From Haloarcula amylolytica JCM 13557 (GTDB taxonomy: Archaea > Halobacteriota > Halobacteria > Halobacteriales > Haloarculaceae): 64,000 bases of DNA. Below, in pieces: positions 15,706-23,953 of the stretch. The stretch spans positions 407,263-471,262 of the forward strand of contig NZ_AOLW01000015.1 of the NCBI RefSeq assembly GCF_000336615.1, written 5' to 3'. The notes under the pieces were generated by a model. The model did no database searches, had not been told where the DNA came from, and saw nothing but the letters and a program-made list of their open reading frames with translations. Numbering within the stretch: the first letter of the stretch is position 1; each line of letters starts with the position of its first letter. The translations under genes and the position numbers were made by a program.

Positions 15706-16611
15706 ATGGCCGACCCGGACTCGACGTCTCCCACGGAGGACGAGCGCGGGAACACCCCTGCGGACGCGGTAGCTGCCGAAACCGAGCCCGGCGAACACGG
15801 GGCCGAGGATGACGGCGGCGAGACGGACGACGACGGCGAGTCAGGCGACGAACTCGATACGGAGGCGCTCCGGAAGCAGGTCGAAGAGAAGTACGACTTC
15901 GACAACTTCGGCCCGGCGGACATGGCCGAGATGACTGCTGAGGAATGGGACGTTGCCTTCGACGAGGACTCTTGGATCACTGGCGACGACCTGCTCGACC
16001 GGGTCACGCGGGACCTGCGGAACCGCGTTGCAAACCGCGACGTGTTCGCCCGCATCGAACGTCATCGGGACCCGCCGCGGGTACTCGCGTACTCCGACGA
16101 AGGCTATGCGGTCGTCTACCCCGACGGAAGCCTCGAAGGGGAGGGGACCGTCATGCGTGACGTGAAGCCCACGGTCGCGCTGTGTTCGATGGACTCCTAC
16201 GACGTGCCCGAGAACGTCCCCGATAGACCCCTTCCCGAACCGGAGTCAGTTCCCGAGGGTGGCGGCGAACTCGGTAACTGGATGTTACAGGCGATTGCCG
16301 GGGCGCAGCTCCTGGCCGGGATTGCCCTGCTCGGGGGCGCAGTACTCGCGACCGCTGGCGTCATCGGCAACAGGGGAACCAGCATTGCGCTCCTGGTCGT
16401 GGCTGGCGCTGCCTTCATCGGTGTGTCGCTCGTCCTCTTTTTCACCGTCGCAAACGCGAGGCTCTCGGACACGTTCCGCGCCGAAGAATACCGGGACAGA
16501 CTCCGGGCTATCGGACTCGAGGACGGCGAACGACCGGAGTTCGTTCCGGAGCTCGACCCACAGAATTCGGGGTCTGAAGACGGGGCGACCGAGACTGACG
16601 AAGCCGGGTAA
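15706..16611 (+). CDS. DUF7319-like protein, acidic N terminus and two membrane helices
   Basis: This is a 301-residue protein. Residues 1-55 are almost entirely acidic and low-complexity. A soluble domain (DNFGPADMAEMTAEEWDVAF to DVKPTVALCSMDSYDVPEN) is followed by two hydrophobic helices at about residues 194-215 and 222-246 and a polar tail. It is the first gene of the rightward run leading into halocyanin. It lacks haem, copper or Fe-S ligands. Its conserved position suggests assembly or regulation of the bc complex, but the sequence does not prove this. Confidence 0.68.
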   Translation: MADPDSTSPTEDERGNTPADAVAAETEPGEHGAEDDGGETDDDGESGDELDTEALRKQVEEKYDFDNFGPADMAEMTAEEWDVAFDEDSWITGDDLLDRVTRDLRNRVANRDVFARIERHRDPPRVLAYSDEGYAVVYPDGSLEGEGTVMRDVKPTVALCSMDSYDVPENVPDRPLPEPESVPEGGGELGNWMLQAIAGAQLLAGIALLGGAVLATAGVIGNRGTSIALLVVAGAAFIGVSLVLFFTVANARLSDTFRAEEYRDRLRAIGLEDGERPEFVPELDPQNSGSEDGATETDEAG

Positions 16612-16641
16612 TGACGGTTCCTGCGGGTGGTATTCGGTGGG

Positions 16642-16648
16642 TTTATAC
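16642..16648 (+). promoter_or_regulatory. TATA box of the halocyanin-Rieske-cytochrome b operon
   Basis: TTTATAC lies about 28-31 nt ahead of the halocyanin ATG (16676), the spacing expected for a haloarchaeal promoter with a very short leader. The following genes are spaced by 0-4 nt, so this is the likely main promoter for 16676-20195. Confidence 0.55.
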
Positions 16649-16675
16649 AAACTCAGTCCTGATTCCAGAGTGTAT

Positions 16676-17332
16676 ATGAACAGACGGGAGTTCGTCCGGA
16701 CAGCAGGGGGGGCCGCCGGTGCTGCGGCGACCCTCAGTGCCACCGGCTCTGCCGCCGCACAGGAGGAAGGCGGCGACGGTGGCGAAACCGTCCCGGACTA
16801 CGGCGGTTTCCTGGATTCGGTCGGGAATTTCGACGGGACGACCGTCGACGCGACCGGGCAGGACACAGTAACTGTCGAGGTCGGCGTGCAGGCCAACGGC
16901 GGCGCGTACGGGTTCGGTCCGCCAGCCGTCCACGTTGACAACGGCGCGACCGTCCAGTTCGAATGGACGGGCAACGGCGGCGGCCACAACGTCGTCTCGG
17001 ACGGCGACGGCCCGCTGGACTCAGGCAGTACGACTTCCAGTGCCGGCGTCAACTACGAGCACACCTTCGAGGAGGACGGCATCTACCCGTACCTCTGTGT
17101 CCCCCACGAGGGACTCAACATGAAGGGCGCTATCGTCGTCGGCGAGGAGTACCCGACAATGACAGTCGGCGGCGGCGGCCCGGTCGAAGTCGACCCACAC
17201 TACGCCGGCGTCCCGATTCAACCTCACTTTGTCGGGTTCGGCGCTGGCCTCGCAGTCATCATCCCGCTGATATTCACGTTCTTCCAGCTGAAGTACGGCG
17301 AGTCGCCCCACACTAGTGGAGGGAACAACTAA
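16676..17332 (+). CDS. Membrane-anchored halocyanin (blue copper protein) with Tat signal
   Basis: The protein has 218 residues. The N-terminal RREFVRTAGGAAGAAATL is a twin-arginine signal. The type 1 copper ligands are visible as GGGHNVVSD (His) and YLCVPHEGLNMKG (Cys, His, Met). A C-terminal hydrophobic helix (GAGLAVIIPLIFTFFQL, about residues 186-206) anchors the domain outside the membrane. The gene is translationally coupled to the next one (TAATG). A copper protein fixed to the bc operon suggests it is the electron acceptor for the complex, replacing cytochrome c, which haloarchaea largely lack. Confidence 0.9.
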   Translation: MNRREFVRTAGGAAGAAATLSATGSAAAQEEGGDGGETVPDYGGFLDSVGNFDGTTVDATGQDTVTVEVGVQANGGAYGFGPPAVHVDNGATVQFEWTGNGGGHNVVSDGDGPLDSGSTTSSAGVNYEHTFEEDGIYPYLCVPHEGLNMKGAIVVGEEYPTMTVGGGGPVEVDPHYAGVPIQPHFVGFGAGLAVIIPLIFTFFQLKYGESPHTSGGNN

Positions 17333-17751
17333 TGGCGTCCGAAGGCTCCACGTACGGTGATATCCACCGGTACGAACCGCCACGCGAGAGCACAGCAGCG
17401 GCCGTCGGCATCGTACTCCTGACGGTGATCCAGGTCGGCCTCGTCGGCCTCTTCACCTACGGCATGATCGCCGGATGGGCGTCCGGCATCGGCACGGTGT
17501 TGACTGTCCGCCTCATCGAGGCCAATATGTTCATGGGCGGCGTGTTGACGGCGATTTTCATCGACCTGGCCTTCATCATGCTGCTGTACCGCAAGGAGTT
17601 CCTCCCCGACGTAATGATCGTCAAAAAGCGCCGTCGCAAGTGGGAAGACCTCTACATCCGCCAAGAGGACGTCGACGGGGAAACAGTGGCGGACGGCGAC
17701 AAGTTCGCAGAGACATTCAAACGCGCAGTGTACCCATACTACAAGAAATAA
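17332..17751 (+). CDS. DUF7318-like two-helix subunit of the bc-complex operon
   Basis: The protein has 139 residues starting MASEGSTYGDIHRYEPPRES. Helices lie at about residues 22-46 and 60-86, then a basic stretch (VKKRRRKWEDLY) and an acidic tail. It overlaps the halocyanin stop by one base and ends 1 nt before the Rieske ATG, so stoichiometric expression is likely. No cofactor ligands are present. It is probably a small structural subunit (inference). Confidence 0.72.
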   Translation: MASEGSTYGDIHRYEPPRESTAAAVGIVLLTVIQVGLVGLFTYGMIAGWASGIGTVLTVRLIEANMFMGGVLTAIFIDLAFIMLLYRKEFLPDVMIVKKRRRKWEDLYIRQEDVDGETVADGDKFAETFKRAVYPYYKK

Positions 17752-17752
17752 T

Positions 17753-18619
17753 ATGCCACTTGATGAAGACAAATACCCGGCTGAAACAGGCCGTCGTCGC
17801 TTCGTAAAGGGCGTCGTCGGGAGTGCGGCACTCTCCAGCGTCGGCGTCGGTGGCGCCGCAGCCGTCGACGCGACGACGGACGCCGCCGGCGAAGGTGGCG
17901 GGACGACGCCGTTCGTCGCTGTCGAGAATACCGCTGGACCGGCCCCGCGTGGAATGCCGATCATTCCCATCGAGATCAACGGCGGCGAAATCAGCGGTCT
18001 CTGGCCGGACTACGACGAGAACGCTGGTGCGGCCCTCGCATCGGACTTCGGCGGGAGCGGTATCGACTACTCCTCGCAGTGGTTCCAGTACTGCGGTATC
18101 CAGAGCACCGAAGCCGTCTACCCGCAGTCCGAGCGGAACAACACGTTCCTCAACGACACTGGGACCTTCTCCTGGCAGGGAGAGTACGACTCCGGCGAGC
18201 CGATTACGGTCGATATGTTCGAGGACTACCAGGACTGGGGCAACGGCATCGGTGACTCCGGCGTCGGGAAGCCCGCAAGCGCCGTCTGGCGGACCAACAG
18301 CGAGGGCAAGAACGGCGCCCCGGTGCAGATAATCCGGTCAGTCGAAGTCGAGAAGATGGCCAACGGCGAGGGCGAGTACGCGAACCTTCCCGGAAACGTC
18401 CAGTCGTTCGTCTCCGAGGCGACCGACCAGGGCTTCATCGCCTGGCTGAACAAATGCACACACTTCTGCTGTGTGCCCGGGTTCAAGACTCAGGAAGGGA
18501 GCGCGAACTTCGGCGGCGCAAACGCTATCTACTGTCAGTGCCACCAGTCCGTGTACGACCCGTTCAGTCCCGTGCAATCGACGTTCGTGGCGCTGCCACG
18601 CCCACCAAAAACGGAGTAA
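17753..18619 (+). CDS. Rieske [2Fe-2S] subunit of the cytochrome bc complex
   Basis: The protein has 288 residues starting MPLDEDKYPAETGRRRFVKG. GRRRFVKGVVGSAALSSV is a Tat-type N terminus that may stay as an anchor. The cluster ligands are CTHFCCVPG (Cys, His; near residue 236) and CQCHQSVYDP (Cys, His; near residue 262). The 30-residue spacing holds an extra Cys pair, as in disulphide-bridged Rieske proteins. A long insert of about 150 residues between anchor and cluster is rich in acidic and aromatic residues. It passes electrons from quinol to halocyanin. Confidence 0.92.
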   Translation: MPLDEDKYPAETGRRRFVKGVVGSAALSSVGVGGAAAVDATTDAAGEGGGTTPFVAVENTAGPAPRGMPIIPIEINGGEISGLWPDYDENAGAALASDFGGSGIDYSSQWFQYCGIQSTEAVYPQSERNNTFLNDTGTFSWQGEYDSGEPITVDMFEDYQDWGNGIGDSGVGKPASAVWRTNSEGKNGAPVQIIRSVEVEKMANGEGEYANLPGNVQSFVSEATDQGFIAWLNKCTHFCCVPGFKTQEGSANFGGANAIYCQCHQSVYDPFSPVQSTFVALPRPPKTE

Positions 18620-18622
18620 TCA

Positions 18623-19426
18623 ATGAGTCTCGAACGCAAAGACGAACACGACCACAAAGGCTGGATGGAATCGCGCGAGCTGACGCCGGTCGAATCGGTG
18701 TACTTGACTGTGCTCATCTGGCTCGACAGGCGACTGCGCGTCGTTGACTACCTAGAGATCCTCGAAGATCTCTACTACAAGGTCAACATGCAGATGCCGA
18801 AGAGCCACACTGAACAGTACAATCTCGACAACAAGTTCTGGTACTGGTACCCACTGTACGCACTCGGATCGTTCTCGACAGTCGCGTACGTCGTCGCCGC
18901 GATATCCGGCGCACTGCTGGGCTTCTACTACGCGCCGGCCGCCGCGGCTGCCGACGGGTCGCCAACGGTCGCGTACGATTCGGTGATGCTCATCATGGGC
19001 CAGCTCAACCTCGGCTACTTCCTGCGCTCGGTCCACCGCTGGGCCGCGCAGATCATGGTCGCCGCCGTGTTCCTCCACATGCTCCGCGTGTACTTCACCG
19101 GGGCGTACAAGGAGCCGCGCGAGCTGAACTGGCTCATCGGCATCGTCCTGATTTCGCTGACGCTGGTGTTCGGGTACACCGGCTACCTGCTGCCGTGGAG
19201 CCAGCTCTCGTTCTGGGCCGGCCAGATCGGCGTCGAGATGTCCCTCTCCATCCCGCTTATCGGTGAGTGGGTCGCACAGCTGATGTTCGGCGGGTTCACG
19301 CTCTCGCAGGCCACGCTACAGCGGATGTACATCCTGCACGTGTTCTTCCTGCCGTTCATCACGACTGCCATCATCGCGGTCCACATCGGCATCGTCTGGA
19401 TGCAGGGGATCGCTGAGCCACACTAA
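18623..19426 (+). CDS. petB: Cytochrome b, N-terminal haem-binding subunit
   Basis: The protein has 267 residues starting MSLERKDEHDHKGWMESREL. Four core helices carry the haem ligands: RSVHRWAAQIMV with HMLRVYFTGAY in helix B, and the pair of His in the C-terminal helix ILHVFFLPFITTAIIAVHIG. The Qo-side motif GYTGYLLPWSQ is present. The split from PetD matches the b6f-type arrangement. It lies 3 nt after the Rieske stop. Confidence 0.94.
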   Translation: MSLERKDEHDHKGWMESRELTPVESVYLTVLIWLDRRLRVVDYLEILEDLYYKVNMQMPKSHTEQYNLDNKFWYWYPLYALGSFSTVAYVVAAISGALLGFYYAPAAAAADGSPTVAYDSVMLIMGQLNLGYFLRSVHRWAAQIMVAAVFLHMLRVYFTGAYKEPRELNWLIGIVLISLTLVFGYTGYLLPWSQLSFWAGQIGVEMSLSIPLIGEWVAQLMFGGFTLSQATLQRMYILHVFFLPFITTAIIAVHIGIVWMQGIAEPH

Positions 19427-19430
19427 TACT

Positions 19431-20195
19431 ATGAGCGACAACGACACAGACGACGTTCGCACGGACGGTTCCGGCACCGGTATCGTCTCGCCGGACGACG
19501 AGACTCCCGCATGGTCCGAGCGAAAGGAGCGGACCCAGGGGCTCTCCCGGCTGACCTACGAGTACTTCGAGCGGGCGCGCCGCGAGGACCAGGACCTTCG
19601 CCAGCAGTCGGACTACGTCGAGCGTGACGTGCTCGCGTTCCCGGCCTGGCCCCACGAGATGATGCGCAACATCGCGCTGACGTCGTTCTTCGTGGGCATG
19701 ATCCTGTTCGTCTCGGCGACGCTGCCCCCGGAAATGCCGAACCCGGCCAACTCCGGCGTGACGCCGGCGATTATCCTGCCGGACTGGTATCTTTACTGGT
19801 CCTTTGGCCTGCTGAAGCTCGGCCCGCTGAACCCCGAGCTGAGTATCCTCGGCGGCTCGAAGCTCATGGCTGACCGAACCTACGGTGTGCTGGCAAACGT
19901 CGTAGTCGTCGGCTTCGTCGCCATCGTCCCCTTCCTGAACAAGGGGTCGGCCCGCCGTCCCGTCGAGCAGCCGTTCTGGGCTGCCGTCGGGATGTCCGGC
20001 GTCATCTTCAGCCTGACCATCGCCGCCCTGTCCATCAAGAACCTCGTCCCGATGGACTCGCACCTGCTGTTCGACCTGACGTTCCTCGTCCCCATCGTTA
20101 GCGCGACCATCACCTACGCGGTGCTCAAGACGATGCGCGAGGGCTACATGTTCGACCTCAACCGTCGGTACTACCGGCTGCGGCCGCCGAAGTAA
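19431..20195 (+). CDS. petD: Cytochrome bc complex subunit IV-like (C-terminal cytochrome b half)
   Basis: The protein has 254 residues starting MSDNDTDDVRTDGSGTGIVS. A 75-residue hydrophilic extension precedes the first helix. LPDWYLYWSFGLL contains the PEWY-type quinol-oxidation motif in its PDWY form. Three further helices follow, ending in the conserved LNRRYYRLRPP. The extended acidic N terminus is longer than in chloroplast subunit IV. It is the last of the tightly spaced core genes. Confidence 0.93.
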   Translation: MSDNDTDDVRTDGSGTGIVSPDDETPAWSERKERTQGLSRLTYEYFERARREDQDLRQQSDYVERDVLAFPAWPHEMMRNIALTSFFVGMILFVSATLPPEMPNPANSGVTPAIILPDWYLYWSFGLLKLGPLNPELSILGGSKLMADRTYGVLANVVVVGFVAIVPFLNKGSARRPVEQPFWAAVGMSGVIFSLTIAALSIKNLVPMDSHLLFDLTFLVPIVSATITYAVLKTMREGYMFDLNRRYYRLRPPK

Positions 20196-20305
20196 TCTGA
20201 CCGGTCGATTTCTCCGTCGTTTCTCACGTTCTTTGCTCGTGGCTATCGCAAGCGGTGCGACCGCATCTCGCCGCAGTAAAGTGGCTCCCGTCCCTAGTGG
20301 TACCG

Positions 20306-20605
20306 ATGACAGGGGACCAGTCAGCGGGGACTGAAGACGGTTCGGAGCGGCGGGACGTCGTGGTGCCGCTGCGCGTGTACAAGGCCGTGACGGTGTTTTC
20401 GACGCTGTTTGCGGTCGTCAGCGTCGTCGCCGGGTTCATCCTCGTCGACGTGGCGACACAGCGGGCGTCAGCGCCCGCCTCGGAGATCGACGTTCCGGTC
20501 GGCATCGCCGGAATCGCGTGCATCCTCGCTGGCACAGTCGTCTATGCGTTCTCGACGCGCTTCCGTACCGAGGAAATGGGAAAGTCTAAAGACGACGCTA
20601 CCTAA
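20306..20605 (+). CDS. DUF7315-like small membrane protein
   Basis: The product has 99 residues from the ATG at 20306 (MTGDQSAGTEDGSERRDVVV). Two helices lie at about residues 29-51 and 66-86, joined by a short loop, with basic residues at the cytoplasmic end. It is separated from petD by 110 nt, so it may have its own promoter. It is followed 10 nt later by another small membrane gene. No cofactor motif is visible. Confidence 0.72.
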   Translation: MTGDQSAGTEDGSERRDVVVPLRVYKAVTVFSTLFAVVSVVAGFILVDVATQRASAPASEIDVPVGIAGIACILAGTVVYAFSTRFRTEEMGKSKDDAT

Positions 20606-20615
20606 CGTTCGGATA

Positions 20616-20885
20616 ATGGCTGACGAGTTCATGAAGGGGTTCGCGTGCCTCATGGTCGGCGGACTGGGTTGGATGACCATCAAGGGCTGGTACAACACGC
20701 CGAGCTTCGAGGGCGCACAGCTCACCGGCGAACTTACCATCGAGGAACCGACCACGTTCGACCAGATTGCCCTGTTCATGGGCGACGCGTTCTTCTGGTT
20801 TGCGGTACTGGGCGCACTGACCTTCTGGGTCGTGCTCCCACTGATCAGTGAATTCCAGACGTATCTCAACGAGCGGTCGGCGTAA
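20616..20885 (+). CDS. DUF7314-like small membrane protein
   Basis: The product has 89 residues starting MADEFMKGFACLMVGGLGWM. A first hydrophobic segment lies at about residues 8-22 (with a single Cys) and a second at about 54-77, with a polar middle (GELTIEEPTTFDQ). It lies 10 nt after the DUF7315-like gene. Position and membrane topology suggest an accessory subunit of the neighbouring respiratory complex. Confidence 0.7.
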   Translation: MADEFMKGFACLMVGGLGWMTIKGWYNTPSFEGAQLTGELTIEEPTTFDQIALFMGDAFFWFAVLGALTFWVVLPLISEFQTYLNERSA

Positions 20886-20924
20886 TAGTACGCAGTAGCC
20901 TTTTCTGCGGGACCGACGCCACTC

Positions 20925-21101
20925 TCAGTTCGGAGTCTGGTCGACTGGCGCGCCGTCTTCGTCACGCACCTGAATGCCGCGCGAGCGAAGCGCCACAGCG
21001 AATTTTGTTGGTGACACCCCGCTGTACGTCGCCGCCTCTTCGAGTGTGAGTGTTTCCCCGCGATACAGTGTCAGCGCCGTTGTGAGGGACCTGTGTGACA
21101 T
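20925..21101 (-). CDS. 58-aa helix-turn-helix protein, DUF7317-like
   Basis: An ATG at 21101 opens MSHRSLTTALTLYRGETLTL and ends at a TGA at 20925 after PVDQTPN. TLTLEEAATYSGVSPTKF followed by ALRSRGIQVRDED is a compact helix-turn-helix of the UPF0175/excisionase style. The 58 residues contain nothing else. It lies on the opposite strand to the bc genes, converging on the DUF7314-like gene. A role as local regulator is inference. TTTAATAC about 30 nt upstream (near 21134) is a fair TATA box. Confidence 0.72.
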   Translation of the reverse strand: MSHRSLTTALTLYRGETLTLEEAATYSGVSPTKFAVALRSRGIQVRDEDGAPVDQTPN

Positions 21102-21335
21102 CTTCGTCTACACCGAGACAAATACAGTGCGAGTATTAAACTATTTCGCCTGTTTATAGGACAAGCAGTCGGACTTGTTGGAAAAAATAAAATATATGTT
21201 CTCTATTCTGGCAGAGAAGTGTGCAGAAGTAAGATATTGAAACAGATATTGCTTGCCGACCACACACGTAGGGCTATCAGTACGCGCGACTAGCCGATTA
21301 TAGGCACTCGAAGACGACAGAACGAGAAACCGTGT

Positions 21336-21797
21336 TTAGATGATGGCGCTCCAGGGACCCTTGATGACCCAGAACAGGCTCTGGTAGCCCGCGTACATGA
21401 ACACTACGAGGGCGGCGACGATGGCTCCCTTCGGCCGTTCGAGCGGAATGTCACGGCGCGCCTCGACCTTCCGGGATTCGAACTCGAAGAAGTCGGTGAT
21501 GACTGCGCCGAGGACGAGTACCGACAGGACCATTCCGCCGTGATGGTGGAGCGTCATGTAGAAAAACGACAGCACGACCAGCGCGATGTTGGTGAACGTG
21601 TGCGCCGGGTGGCGGCTGACCGCGTCCGCGCCATCGTTTTCGTACTGTTTGACGTGGCTTCTGTGGGCGAGCTGCCGGGTCAGGAAGTTGACAATTACCA
21701 CTCCGAAGATGACGTATTCGATGAGGAGCGCGCCGCCGACTGTGGGGCTCCCCAGAATGGTATCCAGTGGCCCAAAGAACGTTACGGATGGCTGCAT
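21336..21797 (-). CDS. DUF7313-like membrane protein
   Basis: The protein has 153 residues from the ATG at 21797 (MQPSVTFFGPLDTILGSPTV). Four hydrophobic segments lie at about residues 20-40, 65-85, 87-103 and 125-145. A His-rich stretch, TLHHHGGMVLSVLV, sits in the second to third helix and could bind metal or haem, though this is not established. It is the last gene I associate with the bc cluster. The 234 nt between it and the HTH gene are AT-rich and non-coding. Confidence 0.7.
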   Translation of the reverse strand: MQPSVTFFGPLDTILGSPTVGGALLIEYVIFGVVIVNFLTRQLAHRSHVKQYENDGADAVSRHPAHTFTNIALVVLSFFYMTLHHHGGMVLSVLVLGAVITDFFEFESRKVEARRDIPLERPKGAIVAALVVFMYAGYQSLFWVIKGPWSAII

Positions 21798-21838
21798 ATG
21801 CAAAGCTCTGTCCACCGTCCATTAGTGTCTTTCCCATC

Positions 21839-22555
21839 TCACTCGAATCTGGACTGGCCCTCGTCGACGACGGCGGTCCGAACGGGGGACCCGAGCGAGA
21901 TCGTGATACTCTCCTGATAGCCCACGGGCTGCGATACGCGGTCATCGACGAGTAACTCGACGGTCGCCTCGTCGCGCTCGACCGAGGCACTGAGTCCGGC
22001 GACAGGCAACACCCAGTGATCCGGGTCGGTCGCGAACGGTGCGATCGGTGCCACCACTGCCTGGTCCGATGGCGCCAGAATCGGGCCGCCGACGCGGTGG
22101 GCGTAGCCCGGTGAGCCGGCGGCCGTTGCGATTACGACGCCGTCGGCCCGGAACTGCCCGATGCGGTCGGCTGTCGACGCAATAGTGAACTCGGAGATGC
22201 GAGCGGCGTCGGCGGTGACGAGGGTCACGTCCCAGAACGCCTGTTCGACCGTGCCGTCAGGCATCGTCACGCGGAGGACCGGATGCGTCTCAACCCGGGC
22301 GTCAGCAAGCCCCGACACAGCGGCGACAACGTCGTCTCGCGGTACTGACCGGACGCCGCGACCAGCCGCGACTGGCAACACGAGCGGGTCACCGTCGGCC
22401 CGCGCCGCGGCAGCGACGGCGTCTTCACCGACCGCCACGACCCGGTCAGTCTTCGGAACGGTGCCGTCACTACCCCGCGCAACAGCCACGCCGGCGTCTC
22501 GAAGCACGTCTGCCAGGGCGTCGTCACCGACCACACCAACGGGGGTTCCCATCAT
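21839..22555 (-). CDS. NAD kinase-like protein lacking the GGDG motif
   Basis: The protein has 238 residues starting MMGTPVGVVGDDALADVLRD. The C-terminal half keeps ADGVVIATAAGSPGYAHRVG with GGPIL, equivalent to the NAD-binding TPTGSTAYSLSAGGP block of ATP-NAD kinases. The N-terminal half has VAVGEDAVAAAAR where the catalytic GGDGT should be. It is therefore probably not an active NAD kinase, or uses another chemistry. It lies 41 nt upstream of the DUF7313-like gene on the same strand. Confidence 0.75.
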   Translation of the reverse strand: MMGTPVGVVGDDALADVLRDAGVAVARGSDGTVPKTDRVVAVGEDAVAAAARADGDPLVLPVAAGRGVRSVPRDDVVAAVSGLADARVETHPVLRVTMPDGTVEQAFWDVTLVTADAARISEFTIASTADRIGQFRADGVVIATAAGSPGYAHRVGGPILAPSDQAVVAPIAPFATDPDHWVLPVAGLSASVERDEATVELLVDDRVSQPVGYQESITISLGSPVRTAVVDEGQSRFE

Positions 22556-22606
22556 CTGAAACTCCGGGCCGGCGGAAAAAAACCTGCCGCACTCCGCGCG
22601 GTCGCT

Positions 22607-23842
22607 TCAAATATCGAGGCGACGGCGCGCGTATTCGACGAGAATCGGCATATCCGAGAGGTGGGTGAGCTTCGCAATCGCCCGACGGTCGCCGCCGTTG
22701 ATCTGTCTGAGGGTGTCCTGTCCAGTACTCCGGAGGTCGTCCATCAGCTGATCGTACCGGTCGTTCGGAGCGAGATACAGCAGTTCCGTCATCATCAGGC
22801 GGGCGTTGTGTTTCGGAGCCACCTCGCTGTGCCAGAGCTGATCGTAGACAGAGAGGTTCTCCGCGGAGGTGTCGGGTTCGTCGGGCTTGAGCGCCGAATC
22901 GGCTGTCGCGGCGGCGGCGCGGGCCGATTTCATCCCCTTGTGGATGCCCTCGCCCCACAGCGGGTCGACGGTCGGGACGGTGTCACCGATAGCCATGAAG
23001 TTGTCCGTGCTCATCGAGTCAGGCGGCTGGATGTGGGCCGACCCGCGGTGGGCCTGCGTACCCTCAATCTTTTCGGCCTCGTCGAATCTGGGGTCCGAAT
23101 CGAGCCAGTACTCCAGATAGTCGTCGATGCCCATCCCGTCTTTCGCGTACTTCTGGTGGGAGCCGTTCTGTATGTAACAGAGGCCGACCTTCGCCGTGTC
23201 GTCGCCGGTGTGGAAAATCCAGGAGTAGCCGCCCGGGGCGAGGTCGTGATCCAGGCGGAGCATCATCGCGTCCCGGAGGTCGGCGTAGTCGTCGTGGTTG
23301 ACTTCGACGCCCTCGAACTCGTACTCGACACCGATAGCCTGATGATCCCGCTTGAGGTTACACACGTCGAGTTTCTTCGCCAGTGGCGCGGCAGGGCCGG
23401 TGGCGTCGATGACGATGTCGGCGTACACCTCCTCGTCGCCGTCGTACCGGACGCCGACGATCTCCCCGTTCTCCATGATCGGTGCTGAGACACGGGCGTC
23501 GAAGCGGTAGGTCGCACCCTTGCTCCGACCCTCCGAGACGAGCCACTGTTTGAACTCCGCGAACTCCAGGACGGCCCCGGTCTGATTGCGGACGTAGTGG
23601 TCGTTGGGGGATTCGAGCACGACGTCGTCCGTGTAGTTCATCACCACGTCATCGGGAATCGCAAAGCCCGTCATCGCCGACATGAACGTCCCGGCGGTGG
23701 ACTTGTTGCTCTGACGCGGGAACTCGTCTTCGGACTCGGTTTCGAGAACGAGCACCTCGTAGTTTCGCTCCGCTAGATCACGGGCACACTGCGCCCCAGC
23801 GGGCCCGGCTCCGGCTATCACCACGTCAAAGCGCTCGCGCAT
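22607..23842 (-). CDS. Geranylgeranyl reductase-family flavoprotein
   Basis: The protein has 411 residues starting MRERFDVVIAGAGPAGAQCA. VVIAGAGPAGAQCARDLAER is the FAD dinucleotide-binding fold. AIGDTVPTVDPLWGEGIHKG is the second FAD motif, and VLVLETESE ends the first beta-alpha-beta unit. The family reduces the isoprenoid chains of archaeal lipids or menaquinone. PGGYSWIFHTGDDTAKVGLC is the family substrate-cavity signature. It is divergent from the acidic DDVDD-containing protein at 23954, a possible partner in prenyl metabolism. Confidence 0.9.
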   Translation of the reverse strand: MRERFDVVIAGAGPAGAQCARDLAERNYEVLVLETESEDEFPRQSNKSTAGTFMSAMTGFAIPDDVVMNYTDDVVLESPNDHYVRNQTGAVLEFAEFKQWLVSEGRSKGATYRFDARVSAPIMENGEIVGVRYDGDEEVYADIVIDATGPAAPLAKKLDVCNLKRDHQAIGVEYEFEGVEVNHDDYADLRDAMMLRLDHDLAPGGYSWIFHTGDDTAKVGLCYIQNGSHQKYAKDGMGIDDYLEYWLDSDPRFDEAEKIEGTQAHRGSAHIQPPDSMSTDNFMAIGDTVPTVDPLWGEGIHKGMKSARAAAATADSALKPDEPDTSAENLSVYDQLWHSEVAPKHNARLMMTELLYLAPNDRYDQLMDDLRSTGQDTLRQINGGDRRAIAKLTHLSDMPILVEYARRRLDI

Positions 23843-23953
23843 GGTTGTGGGTATTCCCTGTCGGTAATCAGTCTTTCCGAATACACCGAGGGCGGTCTCG
23901 AAAGGGTAAAGACGGCCCCACTACCATGACGGGAACACCCGGGGCGACATACA

